A DNA stretch of 64,000 nt from Cryoendolithus antarcticus (lineage: Eukaryota; Ascomycota; Dothideomycetes; Cladosporiales; Cladosporiaceae). Under the pieces are notes generated by a model, which searched no databases, was not told the DNA's origin, and was given only the letters and a program-made list of their open reading frames with translations. A program made the translations under genes and the position numbers. Below, in pieces: positions 21,309-33,099 of this stretch (position 1 is the first letter of the stretch; each line of letters starts with the position of its first letter). The stretch is from assembly GCA_002077065.1 (NCBI GenBank), contig NAJO01000050.1, positions 62,001 through 126,000 on the forward strand, read 5' to 3'.

Positions 21309-22192
21309 TCATTTCATGAACTGTGACAACTTCTTGAAGACAGCAATCTGCGTTTCTTTCATCGCGGCCATGTTCTTCTTCGCCCGCGGCTCCTCTCCGG
21401 ACTTGGCGAGCTCTCTTTCTGGTAGCGACGCGCCATCAAAATAGTGCTGCAGAGCCACACTGTCAGCATACCCGAGTGGATAGCTGCCCAAACCTCCGGA
21501 GCGACCTACCAGCGTGAGGAACTTGGGCGGCGCCGCGATGTCGCTGTCGCCGGCCGGCTTACGGTTCTGTCGAGCGTACGTTAAGGTGTAGCGACCCGTC
21601 TTTCGCCATCCAGTAATCTCCGAGACTTCACGTAAGTGCTGTGTTCTATACCAGTCATCGTATTCGGCATCGTCGCTGGGCGTGAAGCCGCAGGCGATGA
21701 CAAAGTCGGGTTGGTCTGCGCCGATCAGCTGCACTGCGCCGGCCTTCACAACCCATCCGTCACCTACCACTTTTCGTCTTCTCAGGCTCGTACCATTGCT
21801 CAAAAGCATAATAACGCGTGTCAAAATCTGCGTACTCGAATACAGCACCGGAGCCGGGGAGTTGATCGTCGTGTACTGGAATCGCTGTCAAGATATCAGT
21901 CCATGACTCACGCCATGCGATCCTCTATCCTCGCACCTTTGAATTCATCAGAGTTCAGAAAGTTGAGGTCTTCTAAGGGATACAGAGCGAGGTAAGGGCG
22001 ATCTTGTGTCGGGTCTAAAGCTTCCCATCTTGCTGCTTCTTTGAATCCGCTCGTCTTGAAGATGTCTTCTATGTGCCGTGCATACCACGCTGTGTACTGC
22101 TGAGGCGACAGCTGGTCCGGTTTGGTAATCTTGCTGTTAACGAATAGCAGACCAGGCTGCTTGCCTGGGGCTTGATTGTCCACGCCAACCAT
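21309..22192 (-). CDS. EthD-like / dimeric alpha-beta barrel protein, second copy
   Basis: Four-exon model: 21937-22192, 21768-21884, 21510-21715, 21309-21446; 238 residues. Introns are 52, 52 and 63 nt. The first starts inside the frame at GTGCGA rather than at the later GTGAGT; only this choice gives a normal intron size and correct phase. The third is a multiple of three, so it could be retained, adding 21 residues. The protein has two barrel-like halves: GLLFVNSKITKPDQLSPQQY near the N-terminus and DFVIACGFTPSDDAEYDDWY in the second half. Fungal proteins of this type sit in catabolic clusters, but no activity is established to my knowledge. It is not a close copy of the other EthD protein. 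Confidence 0.72.
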
Positions 22193-22615
22193 AATTGCGA
22201 CGAAGAAGGAGCTGGGATGGGTAGGTGAGAGATATCCCCATCGCAGGATTCTGGCTGTCGATATTGCAGTATCGTACGCGTTTCGGGTGACGCGCCTAGC
22301 TTTACTCACGGCACAGCTGCGCGGGGTCTTTCAGGTACCAAGCTTGTTCCGAAGCTGGACAAAGAGCTCCAGCATGCCATCCGAGGGCCCACGTACGGCA
22401 TGCCTCTCGACATACGCGCGCTGCGTAGAGTCTGCAGTCTGCAGGAATCGCCTAGTCACGAAAGGGTTCCCGTCTGACATCTGTGTAGCCTGGAAAACAG
22501 CTAAGTATCGTGTATACTTTGTGCTAGACACTGCCTTTAAGCATCGAACTGTCTCTGCGCCTTACGAAACGTCCTTTCAACGTCTATCTCGTAGTTCCTG
22601 AGCATTACTGACATA
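22193..22615. promoter_or_regulatory. Divergent promoter between EthD-like protein 2 and PRISE 1
   Basis: 423 bp separate the two opposite start codons. One regulator could control both genes from here. No consensus site is evident. Confidence 0.45.
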
Positions 22616-23932
22616 ATGGGAAAGCGGGCACTGATCTTTGGTGCCAGCGGTGTGACCGGATGGTCCTTCGTGAATGAACTGTTGAACGACTACCCGGCAA
22701 AAGGCGTCTGGGATGGAGTCGTTGCTATGACGAATCGGCCACTGAAGCATGAAGACTCGCTTTGGCCAGCAGATTCGCGACTACAGATTGTCTCCGGCAT
22801 TGACTTGCTCAAGGGCAGTCAAGCGGATCTGGAAGCGAGCTTGAAGGACAAGGTCAAGACAGTCGACAACATCACCCAGGTCTACTACTTGGGTGAGTGA
22901 CACATCTGATGCGATACCCGCTGTCTAATACTGACAGGGAACAGCGTACAAAGCATCCACAGACATGCAGCAAGAGCTCGAGGACGCTGTCAGCATGTTC
23001 AAGCGCTCCACGAAAGCGATCGACACCCTTAGCCCTGCTCTTGAGTTTGTGGTCCTCCAGACTGGCGCGAAGATGTACGGCTGTCACCTGCTCGACAATC
23101 ACCCCACAGACTACATCCATGTCCCACTCTCGGAGGACCAGCCAAGACTAAAAGCGCCGTACCACGACTCACTCTTCTATCATCCGCAGCTTGACTGGCT
23201 GTCCGATTTCGCGAAGGGCAAGTCATGGGATTGGTGCGAGACCAGGCCAGATATCATCATCGGCTTCGTTCCCAATCAGAACTTCTACTCGCTGGCTACC
23301 GTTCTCGGCATCTTCTTGGCACTTTACGCGAGTGTTGAAGGAAAGGGTGCCGATTGTCCCTTCCCTGGTACATCCAAAAGCTGGGTGGCATTATCGAACG
23401 ACAGCTCATCTGATATGATCGGACGGCAGACGATTCACTTGTCTCTCACATTGCCGAAGGAGCAGAACGGCGAAGCGTTCAATGTTGCCGATTCGAAGCG
23501 GTCAGAAAGCTGGAGCACGAAGTGGCCTGTGTTGTGCGATTACTTTGGTCTGAAGGGCACGGGTCCATCACAGGGGCGACAGTCAACTCTGGAAGTGCGC
23601 AATTACATCAACGACCACATAGCAGACTGGAAAAGGCTGGAAGAACAGTCAGGGCTCAAGAAGGGTGTCGCTGATTCGGACTTGACGTACAAGGGATTTG
23701 AGGTCAGTCCTACTTGCTGAGCCTTCCCCGGTCACTCGCTGACAAGTGGCAGTACTTTCTTCTGACGCAGTTCGACTTTGATCGTCAGTATGATATGACG
23801 AAGATGTACAGCACGCCAAAAGACAAGCCCTTCACAGAAGAGAGATCTACAACACAGGCGTGGGGTCTTGTGTTCGATCGAATGCGTAAGGGCAAGCTGA
23901 TACCGGAAGATTCACGGGCAGACTCACCATAA
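22616..23932 (+). CDS. PRISE-type NAD(P)H enone reductase (progesterone 5-beta-reductase/iridoid synthase-like SDR), copy 1
   Basis: Three exons, 22616-22892, 22945-23702 and 23753-23932; introns 52 and 50 nt; 404 residues. The family reduces the C=C bond of activated enones or, in plants, cyclises 8-oxogeranial. Visible motifs: FGASGVTGW (nucleotide-binding glycine loop), QTGAKMYG with the conserved Lys, LFYHPQLDWL with the conserved Tyr, and DIIIGFVPNQNFYSLA. The C-terminal QFDFDRQYDMTKM is typical of the fungal branch, which includes SirQ-like proteins. In the cluster it would saturate a conjugated ketone before Baeyer-Villiger oxidation. A paralog lies at 50.5 kb, lacking the second intron. 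Confidence 0.85.
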
Positions 23933-24033
23933 TGAGAGCAGTTTCACAGTACACATTGAGATACTCAATGAGCACGTCACGAAGTTTTGCAGGATGAAAG
24001 GTTCCCAGATTGCGAGGCAAATAAGCTACGGCG

Positions 24034-24928
24034 TTACAGTTTCGTCAAGCGGCCTGCGCCTAGTCTGGCACCGCCATCAACAGCGATGTGCTCACCGTTG
24101 ATATAATTACCAGCCCGCGAGCATAAGAAGAGCATCACCGACCCGATATCATCAGCTTCGCCGAGACGTCCCCTCGGGTTCTCCTTCTCTAGTTGTGCCT
24201 GCCCACCGAGGTTCTCGATCAGCCCATTCGCCAATTTCGACGGAAAAAAGCCAGGGGAGACAGTGTTTGTGGTGATATTCCGTGGGCCAAGCTCTACAGC
24301 CAGATTGCGAGCCAGGTGGTTCGCAGCAGCTTTGGATGCAGAGTACATGATCGTACCGTGTTCCCCAACATGATGCACATTCGTAGCAGCGGTGCTTGAC
24401 ACCACGACGATCCGACTTGGGTCCTTTGCAGTCCCGGATGCAGATAGCAGAGGCGTGAAGAGCCTCGCCAGGTTGAACACGCCTCTGACATTCAAATCCA
24501 AGACTTTCTGCGAGCTCCAATCAGGCGTGGGCTCGAACGGGCCACCCCATGTTGCGCCAGCGTTAGCAACGAGAATATCGAGTCGTCCTTCGCGAGCTGT
24601 GATGTCGTCGACAAGACGTTGGATGTCTTTGACTTCCGCAACATTTGCAGTGATTCCGACTGCTTTGCCTGAGATGTTTGGAAGGGCGTTCAATCGAACG
24701 ATGGCTTGATCGATGCCTTGCTCGCCGGCAGCTTTGCGTGCACTGATGAAGACTATCTTCGCGCCAGCCAGAAGGAATGCAGTGGCGGCATGGAGGCCGA
24801 GACCTCGAGAGCCTGTATCGACGTCAACGTCGAGAACTCAGTATTTAACGATTTGGGTACGAACCGCCTGTGACCAAAGCCACTTTGCCTTGCAGCGAGA
24901 AGAGACCGTCGATGTTGAGATCAGACAT
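24034..24928 (-). CDS. Short-chain dehydrogenase/reductase A
   Basis: Two exons, 24865-24928 and 24034-24812, with a 52-nt intron (GTTCGT...ACAG); 280 residues. Classical SDR: cofactor loop TGGSRGLG, NAGA motif (LVANAGATWGG), catalytic Ser in VVVSSTAA and the YSASKAA Tyr-Lys pair, ending in the VDGGARLG sheet. It resembles RhlG and 3-ketoacyl reductases; the substrate is unknown. The last three residues, TKL, are a weak match to a peroxisomal PTS1. It ends 101 bp from the convergent PRISE 1 gene and starts 461 bp from the divergent acyl-CoA ligase. Confidence 0.87.
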
Positions 24929-25389
24929 GATGACGGTCGAAGTTCTCAAGGACACTACCACCCAGACTTGAATGACCAGCTTTCAACCTGTAATTTCCAA
25001 AGTCACCCACCTCTCGAGAACGTGAGAGACTCATCATTCCTCGTCGCCACAACAGGCACAAGACATGCTGGCGCTCATGTCGTCCGGCTGTTGCAAATCG
25101 ATCCCGACGGTGGTCAAAGCTTACGCTTCCATCATCCAGCCTCTCGCTTCCCCACGTCTTCTGGGTCAACATACTTTCACCTCCGCCTACATGTAGCCTC
25201 GGTTGTAGATGCCATCAGTGGTGTTGCGCCTCTGAGGGACGTTGGCTCTGTAGGCAAAGATGCTGCTGTAAGTCTGTCGAGATGTATCATTTCGCGTCTG
25301 GAGCGTGAAAATTCTTCTCGTGCCCGTCAAACACATCCCTCTCAGTTTGATATTCCTCTTCCTTGCCATACTTGGGGTAGTTCGCCATC
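24929..25389. promoter_or_regulatory. Divergent promoter between SDR A and the acyl-CoA ligase
   Basis: 461 bp between opposite start codons. A 226-codon open frame crosses it but overlaps the SDR antisense and has no family signal. Confidence 0.45.
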
Positions 25390-27229
25390 ATGATCATTCG
25401 ATCCCCATGGTCCGATATTGACATCCCGAAGGCATGATCTCAGCATACCAGGTCATTAAGAGGTGTGCTGACGGAGTGGCGCAGGTCAATGTTCTTAGCT
25501 ATCTCTTCCCTGAAGGCCAGCCAGTGTCTGACGAGCCAGTCTGGCGCGATGCCGCAAATCCCCAACATCACCTAAGTGCGCGAGAGCTACTGCTATGGGT
25601 CAGACGTCTGGCACTCGGTCTGGACCGCTTGGGCCTGAAGCAAGACGACATTGTAATGCTGTACTCGCCCAACAACATCTTCATCCCGGTAGCTTACCTT
25701 GGAATCGTCGGCAGCGGTCGAGCATTCAGTGCTGCAAACCCTATCTACACCGTCTCTGAAGTCACGCATCAACTTCGTAACACTGGGGCGGTGCTGATAC
25801 TCGCCCATCCCTCAATGACGCAGAATGCAATCGAAGCCGCGAAAGCTGTAGGCTTATCCAAGGACCGTATCTACCAATTCGACGATCAGCCGTGTGCACC
25901 TCTAGATGGCGTACGGGACTGGCGCGAGCTACTCGCTAGCCCCGGGGACGCTGCTTCGTACCAGTGGACGCATCTCACACCCGAGCAGTCGGTCAAGACC
26001 GTTGCCACCATCAATTACTCCTCGGGCACGACAGGTCTGCCAAAGGGCTGCTGCGTAAGCCACCATAATCTTATCGCAAATGTCGCTCAGACGATGAGAA
26101 TACGGTGGCCAGAGGTCGACGTAGACGCTGGCGAGAAGGTCAAAGGCGAGCGCTGGCTTGGCTTTCTTCCTCTGTAAGCATATATTCCATGCCTTTATCG
26201 TGTAGAGGCTGATTTACTTCCAGATACCACGCTTATGGTCAATTGTACGCTTGTCTGATGGCCGTCAAAAGCAATGTGCCGATTTACGTGATGAAGCAGT
26301 TCATATATACCGACTTCTTGCAACACATACAGGACTACAAGATTACGCATCTACAAGTCGCACCACCCATCTTGGTTATGCTGACGAAGCGTCCGGAGAC
26401 GGCGAAGTATGATCTGAGTTCACTCCAAGGGATGCTTTGTGGCGCGGCGCCGTTGTCCAAGGAACTACAAAATGTGGTACAAAGACGATTCAATGTCGTG
26501 GTGAAGCAGGGCTGGGGTATGACCGAAGTGACGTGCGGATCTATCTTGCAACGAGAACCGTCAGACTCAGGTACTGTCGGCGAGCTCATCCCGAACACAG
26601 AGTGTAAGCTACTAGATGACGACGGCAAGGAAGTTGGCTACGATACTCCAGGCGAGATGTACATCCGAGCACCGAATGTGTTCATGCGCTACTTCAAGAA
26701 CGAAGCAGCGACTAGAGATACAATCAGTCCCGATGGCTGGTTGCAGACCGGAGATGTAGCAGTCGTGAACCGCGAGGGCTTGTTCTGGATTGTCGACAGG
26801 AAGAAAGAGGTAAGCTCTCACGGCGTTGGTGGGTCGTGTTGCTGGAGATCTTACTGACATGAATCTCAGCTCATCAAGGTGAACGCCCTACAAGTCGCGC
26901 CAGCCGAGCTCGAGGCTGTTCTACTCGAGCACGACGACATCGCAGACGCTGCAGCCGTGGGCGTGACGCTTCACAACGAAGAGTGGCCTCGTGCCTACGT
27001 AGCGCTCAAGGACGAAGCGAAAGGGAAAGTCACAGCGGAGGACATCCAAAAATGGATGAAGGGACGTGTGGCGAAGCACAAGCGGCTTGTCGGCGGGATC
27101 GAGTTCGTAGACGAGGTGCCCAAGCTCGCCTCTGGCAAGATCATGAGGAAGCTGATGCGGGAGTGGGCGAAGAGGGATGCTCCGAGGCTGGAGAAGGAGA
27201 TGGGTAGCGATCTACGTGCCAGGCTGTAG
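25390..27229 (+). CDS. 4-coumarate-CoA-ligase-like acyl-CoA synthetase
   Basis: Adenylates a carboxylic acid and transfers it to CoA. Four exons, 25390-25431, 25485-26173, 26224-26809 and 26870-27229; 558 residues. Key motifs: YSSGTTGLPKG (P-loop-like AMP motif), GWGMTE, the Asp of QTGDVA, and the catalytic Lys in LASGKIMRK. It ends in ARL, a plausible PTS1, so action in peroxisomes is likely, as for fungal phenylacetyl-CoA and fatty-acid ligases. The first exon depends on a GC-AG intron (25432-25484, 53 nt): only that yields the family start RSPWSDIDIP directly before VNVLSYLF. The alternative is a start at the ATG at 25434 inside that intron, giving an untypical N-terminus. Confidence 0.9.
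25432..25484 (+). other. GC-AG intron in the acyl-CoA ligase gene
   Basis: Donor AAG|GCATGA, branch site GTGCTGAC, acceptor GCAG; 53 nt. Removing it joins ...DIDIPK to VNVLSYLF in phase. No GT donor nearby gives that join, and reading through hits TGA after codon 15. Confidence 0.75.
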
Positions 27230-28004
27230 CGTCAGAACTGATTGCTGTCACTTTCAAACTCCGGGGATCCCACTTTCAGGCGCGTAGCTAGAGGAATCTG
27301 AGCAGAGCAGTCGATATCGCCAAATCTAGCCCATATCTGTGGCGTGTGTCTCGCCTTTCACAGTTGCCATCTTGTGCTGTGTCGCTCCGCATAAATCCAT
27401 GCACAAGATTGCTGTGGTCCAAGCGCCCGTGCAATCCATGGGTTTCCTTTTCCGCACTTCTCCTCCGCACCCCAATCGACTCCATCTTCCCCGCTACCTC
27501 CACACCTCACGAGGCCCGCGCGATGAACGCGAAAGCCGGGTTCGAATTGCTCGACTGCCCCCCGTTGAGCTATGCAAGTGAAGCTCGGCAGTGCCGGTGG
27601 AACAATGGCCGGCCTGAGGCAGTACGCGTCTGGTACCCACTGCCAGCTATGTAGAAGGTAAGGGTATCACGGATCCAGAATGCGCGCCAAGTAAGTACCA
27701 ACTTCAACTACGCTGGGGGAAGATTGGGGTATCCTTATTGCTTCCGAACTCGGATTTTGTATTGTAGTGAGAAACTTGAGCAACCAGCCTGGTCCTTTTT
27801 TTCAAGCAGCGGCAGAAGTGAATTCTCGTAGTATTTCCCGTGGACTTTAGCAGGAACGCCCTATAGTCCGGAAACCTGGCTACTGCCCTCCCCGTCTTTG
27901 GACACCAATTTATTCCACCATCACGATTGAGGTGCCAGCAGTGTTGTGATCTTCTGATCTCAGATCGCCGAGTACGCCAGCACGTGTAGCTGGAGCGGAC
28001 GAAG
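27230..28004. other. Intergenic, P450 upstream region
   Basis: 775 bp. Short frames only; a GGTTCGAAT string near 27540 resembles a tRNA T-loop but has no matching stems. Confidence 0.5.
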
Positions 28005-29615
28005 ATGTACAGTATCACGACAGTGGCGCCCTTGGGCGTTGTACTTGCGGTAAGATTCGACTCCAATACTGTTTGCGGGCAAAAAGAACTAACTCCAGTC
28101 AGGCTGTTGGCTGGGTTGCCTACACATTGATTTACAACGCCTTCCTACATCCACTCGCCAAATTCCCCGGACCACGATCGAACGCATGTAGTGCGTTGCC
28201 CGGAATAATAGCCTTACTCCGCGGTCGACTGCCACTCGAGAACAAGAAGTTGCACGACAAGTACGGCAGCGTGGTCCGCGTCTCCCCTAACGAGCTCGCC
28301 TTCAACTCAGTGCAAGCCTGGGAAGATATCTACGGCCATCGTCCGGGACATGCCAACTTTCACAAGGATCCGATCCACGTTGGTTCTGTACAAGCAGTCG
28401 CAGGTGTTACCACGCTAACGATGGCGGACGACGAGAATCACGCAAGGCAACGTCGTGCTTTAAGTCACTCATTCAGCCAGCAGGCACTTGTTCAGCAAGA
28501 GTACATTGTCAAACGCTACGTCGATCAGCTCATCAGCAATATGCAACGCATGGCCGAGAGTGATGAAGCCTTCAACCTTGTCAATTGGCTGAACTTCACG
28601 ACATTCGACATTATTGGAGACTTGGCGTTTGGAGATCCCTTTGGCTGCCTCGATTCAGGCCGATTCCACGAATGGGTATCCATGATCTACGAGACTGTCA
28701 AGACTGGCGCATTGGAGCAGGCCACCCGACGCTTTGCTGAAGTCGGATCGCTCACACAGCGCTTCCTCGTTGGTCTTATTCCAGCATATCGCAAAGCATA
28801 CCGCTCCGAACATCTTCGCAGATCCCGAGAGAAGTGCTTGCAGAGACTTGAGAACGGCAATAGCAACCACAAGGATTTCATTTGGTACATACTCAAGCAG
28901 CAGGAAAAGTACGACCTGAAGCAAGATGAGATCATAGTGAACAGCGCGCTCTTCATCGTTGCTGGCAGCGAGACTACCGCGAATCTACTCTCTGGACTCG
29001 TTGCTCGGCTAATCTGGAACCCGGTCAAGTATACCAAGCTCTGCGATGAGATTCGTGGCTCCTTCAAGGAGGAGAGTGACATCAACTATGAAAGTCTCAG
29101 CAAGCTCACTTACCTCAACGCCTGCATCGAGGAAGGTCTCCGCATTCACCCCCCGGTGCCTACAGGTCTGCTGCGTACTGTGCCCAAGGATGGTGATACC
29201 ATCGATGGACTCTGGGTTCCGGGCGGTACCTCAGTGGCTGTAGGTAGTTGGTCCGCTGCCCACAATCCAGTCAACTTCAAGGACCCAGACTCGTTCATCC
29301 CAGAACGCTGGATGGACAAGGCATACGATACAGACTACAAGAAGGCTGCTCAGCCTTTCTCGCTTGGGCCGAGAGGCTGCATTGGGAAGCATCTGTCGTA
29401 TATGGAGATGCGGTTGATCTTGGGCAGGCTGCTATGGAAGTTCGATATCGTGAGCACGGACGGCGCGTGGCAGTGGGATCCAGCCGGCGAGATGCGGAAT
29501 ATGAGAGGTAAGTTCCCTCATCCATGCGACAGAGCCATGAGCTGACAAGAGCAAAGCGTTCATGACATGGGAGAAACCGGATCTGAATGCAAAGGTCAAG
29601 CTGGTGCAGCGATAG
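28005..29615 (+). CDS. Cytochrome P450 monooxygenase
   Basis: Heme-thiolate monooxygenase anchored in the endoplasmic reticulum. Three exons, 28005-28049, 28103-29507 and 29557-29615; introns 53 and 49 nt; 502 residues. A short N-terminal hydrophobic anchor (APLGVVLAAVGWVAYTLIYN) is split by the first intron and followed by the Pro-rich HPLAKFPGPR. The I-helix AGSETT is near residue 300, ExxR in EEGLRIHPP, PERW in the meander, and the heme Cys in FSLGPRGCIG near residue 440. It is similar in style to fungal isotrichodermin C-15 hydroxylase and averantin hydroxylase types. Probably the entry hydroxylase of the cluster's pathway. The true start is the ATG at 28005 in a 15-codon first exon. Confidence 0.92.
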
Positions 29616-29882
29616 GAGTCGCTGTGAATGAGTTGGGAGAAATCAAGAGGACGGGTCAGATTCTGTACTGGGGACACGACTTTGCTGTACTGTCGCCATA
29701 CTATACAACTGAGAGGACTGCTCCGATCACTGCGACTGCAGCACTTGAGCAGTGTATTGCTCCAACAGTGAAAATCACGAAGTCCAGAGAAGCGCCAGCT
29801 TGTAGACACACTTGTGGTGCGGGAAGATTGTGTCCTCATACGATGCCCTTTACGATCATGATTGCTACTATACTATCGCTTC

Positions 29883-30818
29883 TCAGCTGCCAGCGTATGT
29901 CGTACGATCAGTGTCACCCATCGTCTTCGCCATCTGCGCATCACAGAAAGGCGGCTGATCTCTGTAGTAATGCCTTGTGCCAGACAACTCGACCGCCTTG
30001 CCATTCAGTTTCTTTCCGCTGTGGCCGTTGCCATTTGCACTTGCACCATTGCTGATGGGCTTCCCTCCAACTTCGCTCCCGTCGACATCGTGCCCGTCGA
30101 TGAGCATCAGTACAGTCGAGACGATCTTCTCGATCGGCACAAAGATGTCACTGTCGAAGGAGTCCCAGGCAGCTGCGTCGAGCAGGTTAGTACGCACAGT
30201 CCCAGGATTTATGCTGTTCACTCGCGCATTGATGTCTGGATCGTCGTAGTAATAGTTGGCGATGCTGCGCATGAGTCCAACAACGCCGTGCTTCGTAGCA
30301 CAGTACGACGGCGACACCTGGCAGCGGTAAAATCCACCTACGCTGCTGGTCATCACGAGCACCTTGTTGTTGCTCTCCTTCGACTGGCGGAAGTAGTGCT
30401 GCGACAGCCAGCTGGTGTGTATGACTGATCTCAGGTTCACATCCACCACAGTCAGATCTGGCGGCGAAGGTGGCTTTCCCACCGGGTGTGCCTCGTAGAA
30501 ATTGAAGCGTTCGACGATGCCAGCGTTGGCAAATACGAAATCTATCCGGCCATCACTGTCGAAAGCCTTCTGGAAGACAGCGGCTAGAGAGTCGTACTCG
30601 GTGACGTTGACTTTGTGGAAGGTGGAATTCTCGACCTCCTCCAGAGGTGGCCTCAGATCAAGCAGATGCAGCTTCCATCCACCACGCTTCGCAAGGGCTT
30701 GAGCGACCGCAAGTCCCATACCACTTGATCCACTGATGTCCGTCAGTCACGGGTGTACTATTATAAGGCATCGGTAAACTCACCCGGTAATGACCGCGGT
30801 TTCAGTCTGTGGCGCCAT
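29883..30818 (-). CDS. Short-chain dehydrogenase/reductase B (15-hydroxyprostaglandin dehydrogenase-like)
   Basis: Two exons, 30784-30818 and 29883-30732, with a 51-nt intron; 294 residues. Cofactor loop TGGSSGMG is rebuilt across the splice. The Asp in LHLLDLRP suggests NAD rather than NADP. NAGI, the catalytic Ser in MTSSVGGFY and YCATKHG (Tyr-Lys) are present. After the conserved SDR fold comes a Gly/Asn-rich insertion (SNGASANGNGHSGKK) and a short tail. Related fungal enzymes oxidise secondary alcohols. Divergent from the aldehyde dehydrogenase across 639 bp. Confidence 0.87.
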
Positions 30819-31457
30819 GACTGTAGAATAGTGGTGGCTCTTCTCGACGGCACGAGTCTCTCTTGTGACTTTGCAAGGAGCACGAATGGAATGCAGAAGC
30901 AGTCGATGATATGAGTGGAGAAATTGACCTCCGAGTACTAACCTCTGGAGCGCAGGTGATCTATAGTTCTTAGGCTCCCGTGCCAGAATATCGGCAACTC
31001 TGCCGATCTTGCGAGCAGGAATGGTGGTACCAGCAGTCTGCGTCTCGCCATGTTCCATGCAGCGACGCACTCAGGGAAGACAGATGCCCATGGAGGACGC
31101 GTCTCGACCAGTCGCGTAAAAGACGAGCTCGGCTCCCGGACTGCTCAGTGCTGCAAAGCAAGCGGGGAGAGCTCTTGTCCCGATCTTCTCGTCCCACAAC
31201 ACCCAGACTTCCTCCACAACCTGCCTGGAAAAGTCATCCGCTGTGCAAGGCTGGGAGCTCGCTGCGAAAGGTACCGAGCTAACTTGTCAAGTCGCCACGA
31301 TGAAGGCACGTAGCTACACGCGACCGAGGGATGGTCACGACGCGTCGAGACATCATTCTCGACACACTGAACTTGGTTGTCGAACATCTTTCTTTACGTT
31401 CTCTCCCATTTCGCTCAGCCTCTCTTGTGCTCAGATACTCCTTCGTAGCTATCCAGA
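30819..31457. promoter_or_regulatory. Divergent promoter between SDR B and aldehyde dehydrogenase
   Basis: 639 bp between opposite start codons. No gene within; a CT-rich stretch (CGTTCTCTCCC...CTCTCTTGTG) just upstream of the 31458 ATG resembles a fungal core promoter. Confidence 0.45.
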
Positions 31458-33099
31458 ATGGCTGAATTTTCGTTCAACAAGAGTAATTTGCCAAAGCAAC
31501 TCATAATCAACAATGAGTATGTGGACTCGAAGAACACGAAGAAACTCACCGTTCACAACCCCAAAAATGGGGAATTGGTTGCGGATGACGTGCCTCTGGC
31601 CGGCGAACAAGATGTCGACGCAGCCGTGGCGGCAGCAGAGAAGGCGTTCCCAGCATGGAAGGCAACGCCGCCCAGCAAACGGAGAGAGATGCTCAACAAG
31701 TTCGCCGACTTGATGGAGAAGCATGGTAAAGAGCTTGGTGAACTTACTCGAATTACGCTTGGAGCGCCCTGGGGGAGTTTTGGTGCCTTCGAGATCAGTC
31801 TATGTGCTGAAACCTTGAGATACAATGCCGGCGAGTCAATGTAATGCGTTTATGGATTTGCTCGACTGAGCGCACTAACCGTACATGTAGGCTGGACGGA
31901 CAAATTCGGCGGCGAAGCATATCCGCAAGAAGACGGCTTCATTAAGATCGTACGCAATGAGCCATTGGGCGTGACTGCTGGTATCGTACCGTGGAACGCC
32001 CCGATCGGGAATGTCGGTCTCAAGGCTGGCCCAGCGCTCGCAACTGGCAATTGCTTCATCTTGAAGCCTTCTGAGAAGACACCATTCGCGGCACTGGCAC
32101 TGCTACCTCTGATCAAGGAAGCCGGCTTCCCACCGGGTGTTTTCCAAGTACTCTCAGGCGATGGATCGACCGGTGCGCTGCTCGCAGCACACATGCGTGT
32201 CCGCAAGGTGTCATTCACTGGCTCGATACCTACTGGCAAAAAGATCCAAGAGATGGCTGCCAAATCCAACCTGAAGCGCGTGACACTCGAGCTCGGTGGC
32301 AAGTCGCCAGCTCTCGTCTTCGATGACTGCAACCTCGACAATGCCGTCACTTGGTGCGTGAACGCTATCACAGGACATACCGGTCAAGTGTGTTTCGCCG
32401 CTAGCAGGGTTTACGTCCAAGAAGGGATCTACGACAAGTTCATCGAGAAGTACAAGACGATGTTTGCGGAGCGGACCAAGGCTGTAGGTGACCCAGATGA
32501 GGAAGCTACAGTACTTGGGCCGCTTGTCGATGACATGCAGTTCGATCGAGTGTCTGGGTTCATACAACGAGCTGGTGAGCAGAACGCAGGAACCAAGCTC
32601 ATCGGTGGTGGGCGCATCGGTAGCAAGGGCTACTTCATCGAGCCCACAATATTCACAGATGTCAAGATCGACTCGGAGATTCACACGCAGGAGATCTTCG
32701 GTCCAGTATCTGTAGTGAGAACGTTCAAGACCGAGGAGGAAGTGATGAAGGTGGGTTCTACGTGGCATGGTCTATAGGTATCAGCACTGACTCTCGTCCA
32801 GCTCGCGAATGACACGGAGTTCGGCCTCATGGCCGGTGTATTCACACAAGACATCAACAAGGCTATGCGGATAGCCAGCGACTTCGAGAGTGGCATGGTC
32901 GGTATCAACTGCATCAGTCTCATGATGGGTCAAACCGCATTTGGCGGGTCGAAACAGTCCGGTACTGGCAGAGAAGGAGGCATATACGCCCTGCGGGCGT
33001 TCACAGACCCAAAGTATGTTCTATGCGAACTGTCCGTGTCGAAACACTGCGCTGACACTCCTTTCCAGAACGATCATGGTGAATATGACCTACCAGTAG
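31458..33099 (+). CDS. NAD(P)-dependent aldehyde dehydrogenase
   Basis: Oxidises an aldehyde to the carboxylic acid. Four exons: 31458-31830, 31891-32750, 32802-33013, 33069-33099; 491 residues. Motifs: VPWNAPIGN, the catalytic Glu in LELGGKSP, and the catalytic Cys in TGQVCFAASR. EIFGPV and the C-terminal FGGSKQSGTGREGG also match. The first intron must be GC-AG (CCG|GCGAGT) to join RYNA to GWTDKF; the next two are GT-AG, 51 and 55 nt. The last exon encodes only TIMVNMTYQ. Its product acid is the natural substrate for the neighbouring acyl-CoA ligase. Confidence 0.92.
31831..31890 (+). other. GC-AG intron in the aldehyde dehydrogenase gene
   Basis: Donor GCC-G|GCGAGT, branch site CACTAAC, acceptor GTAG; 60 nt. 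Required to keep the frame into GWTDKFGGEAYP; without it the reading frame stops at TAA at 31842. Confidence 0.8.

Noticed and set aside
24713..25393. 226-codon plus-strand frame
   Set aside because: Overlaps SDR A antisense and the divergent promoter; no motif or family resemblance, no ATG-supported start with coding character.
27530..27560. GGTTCGAAT string resembling a tRNA T-loop
   Set aside because: The flanks do not form the T stem, and no acceptor, D or anticodon arms fit around it.
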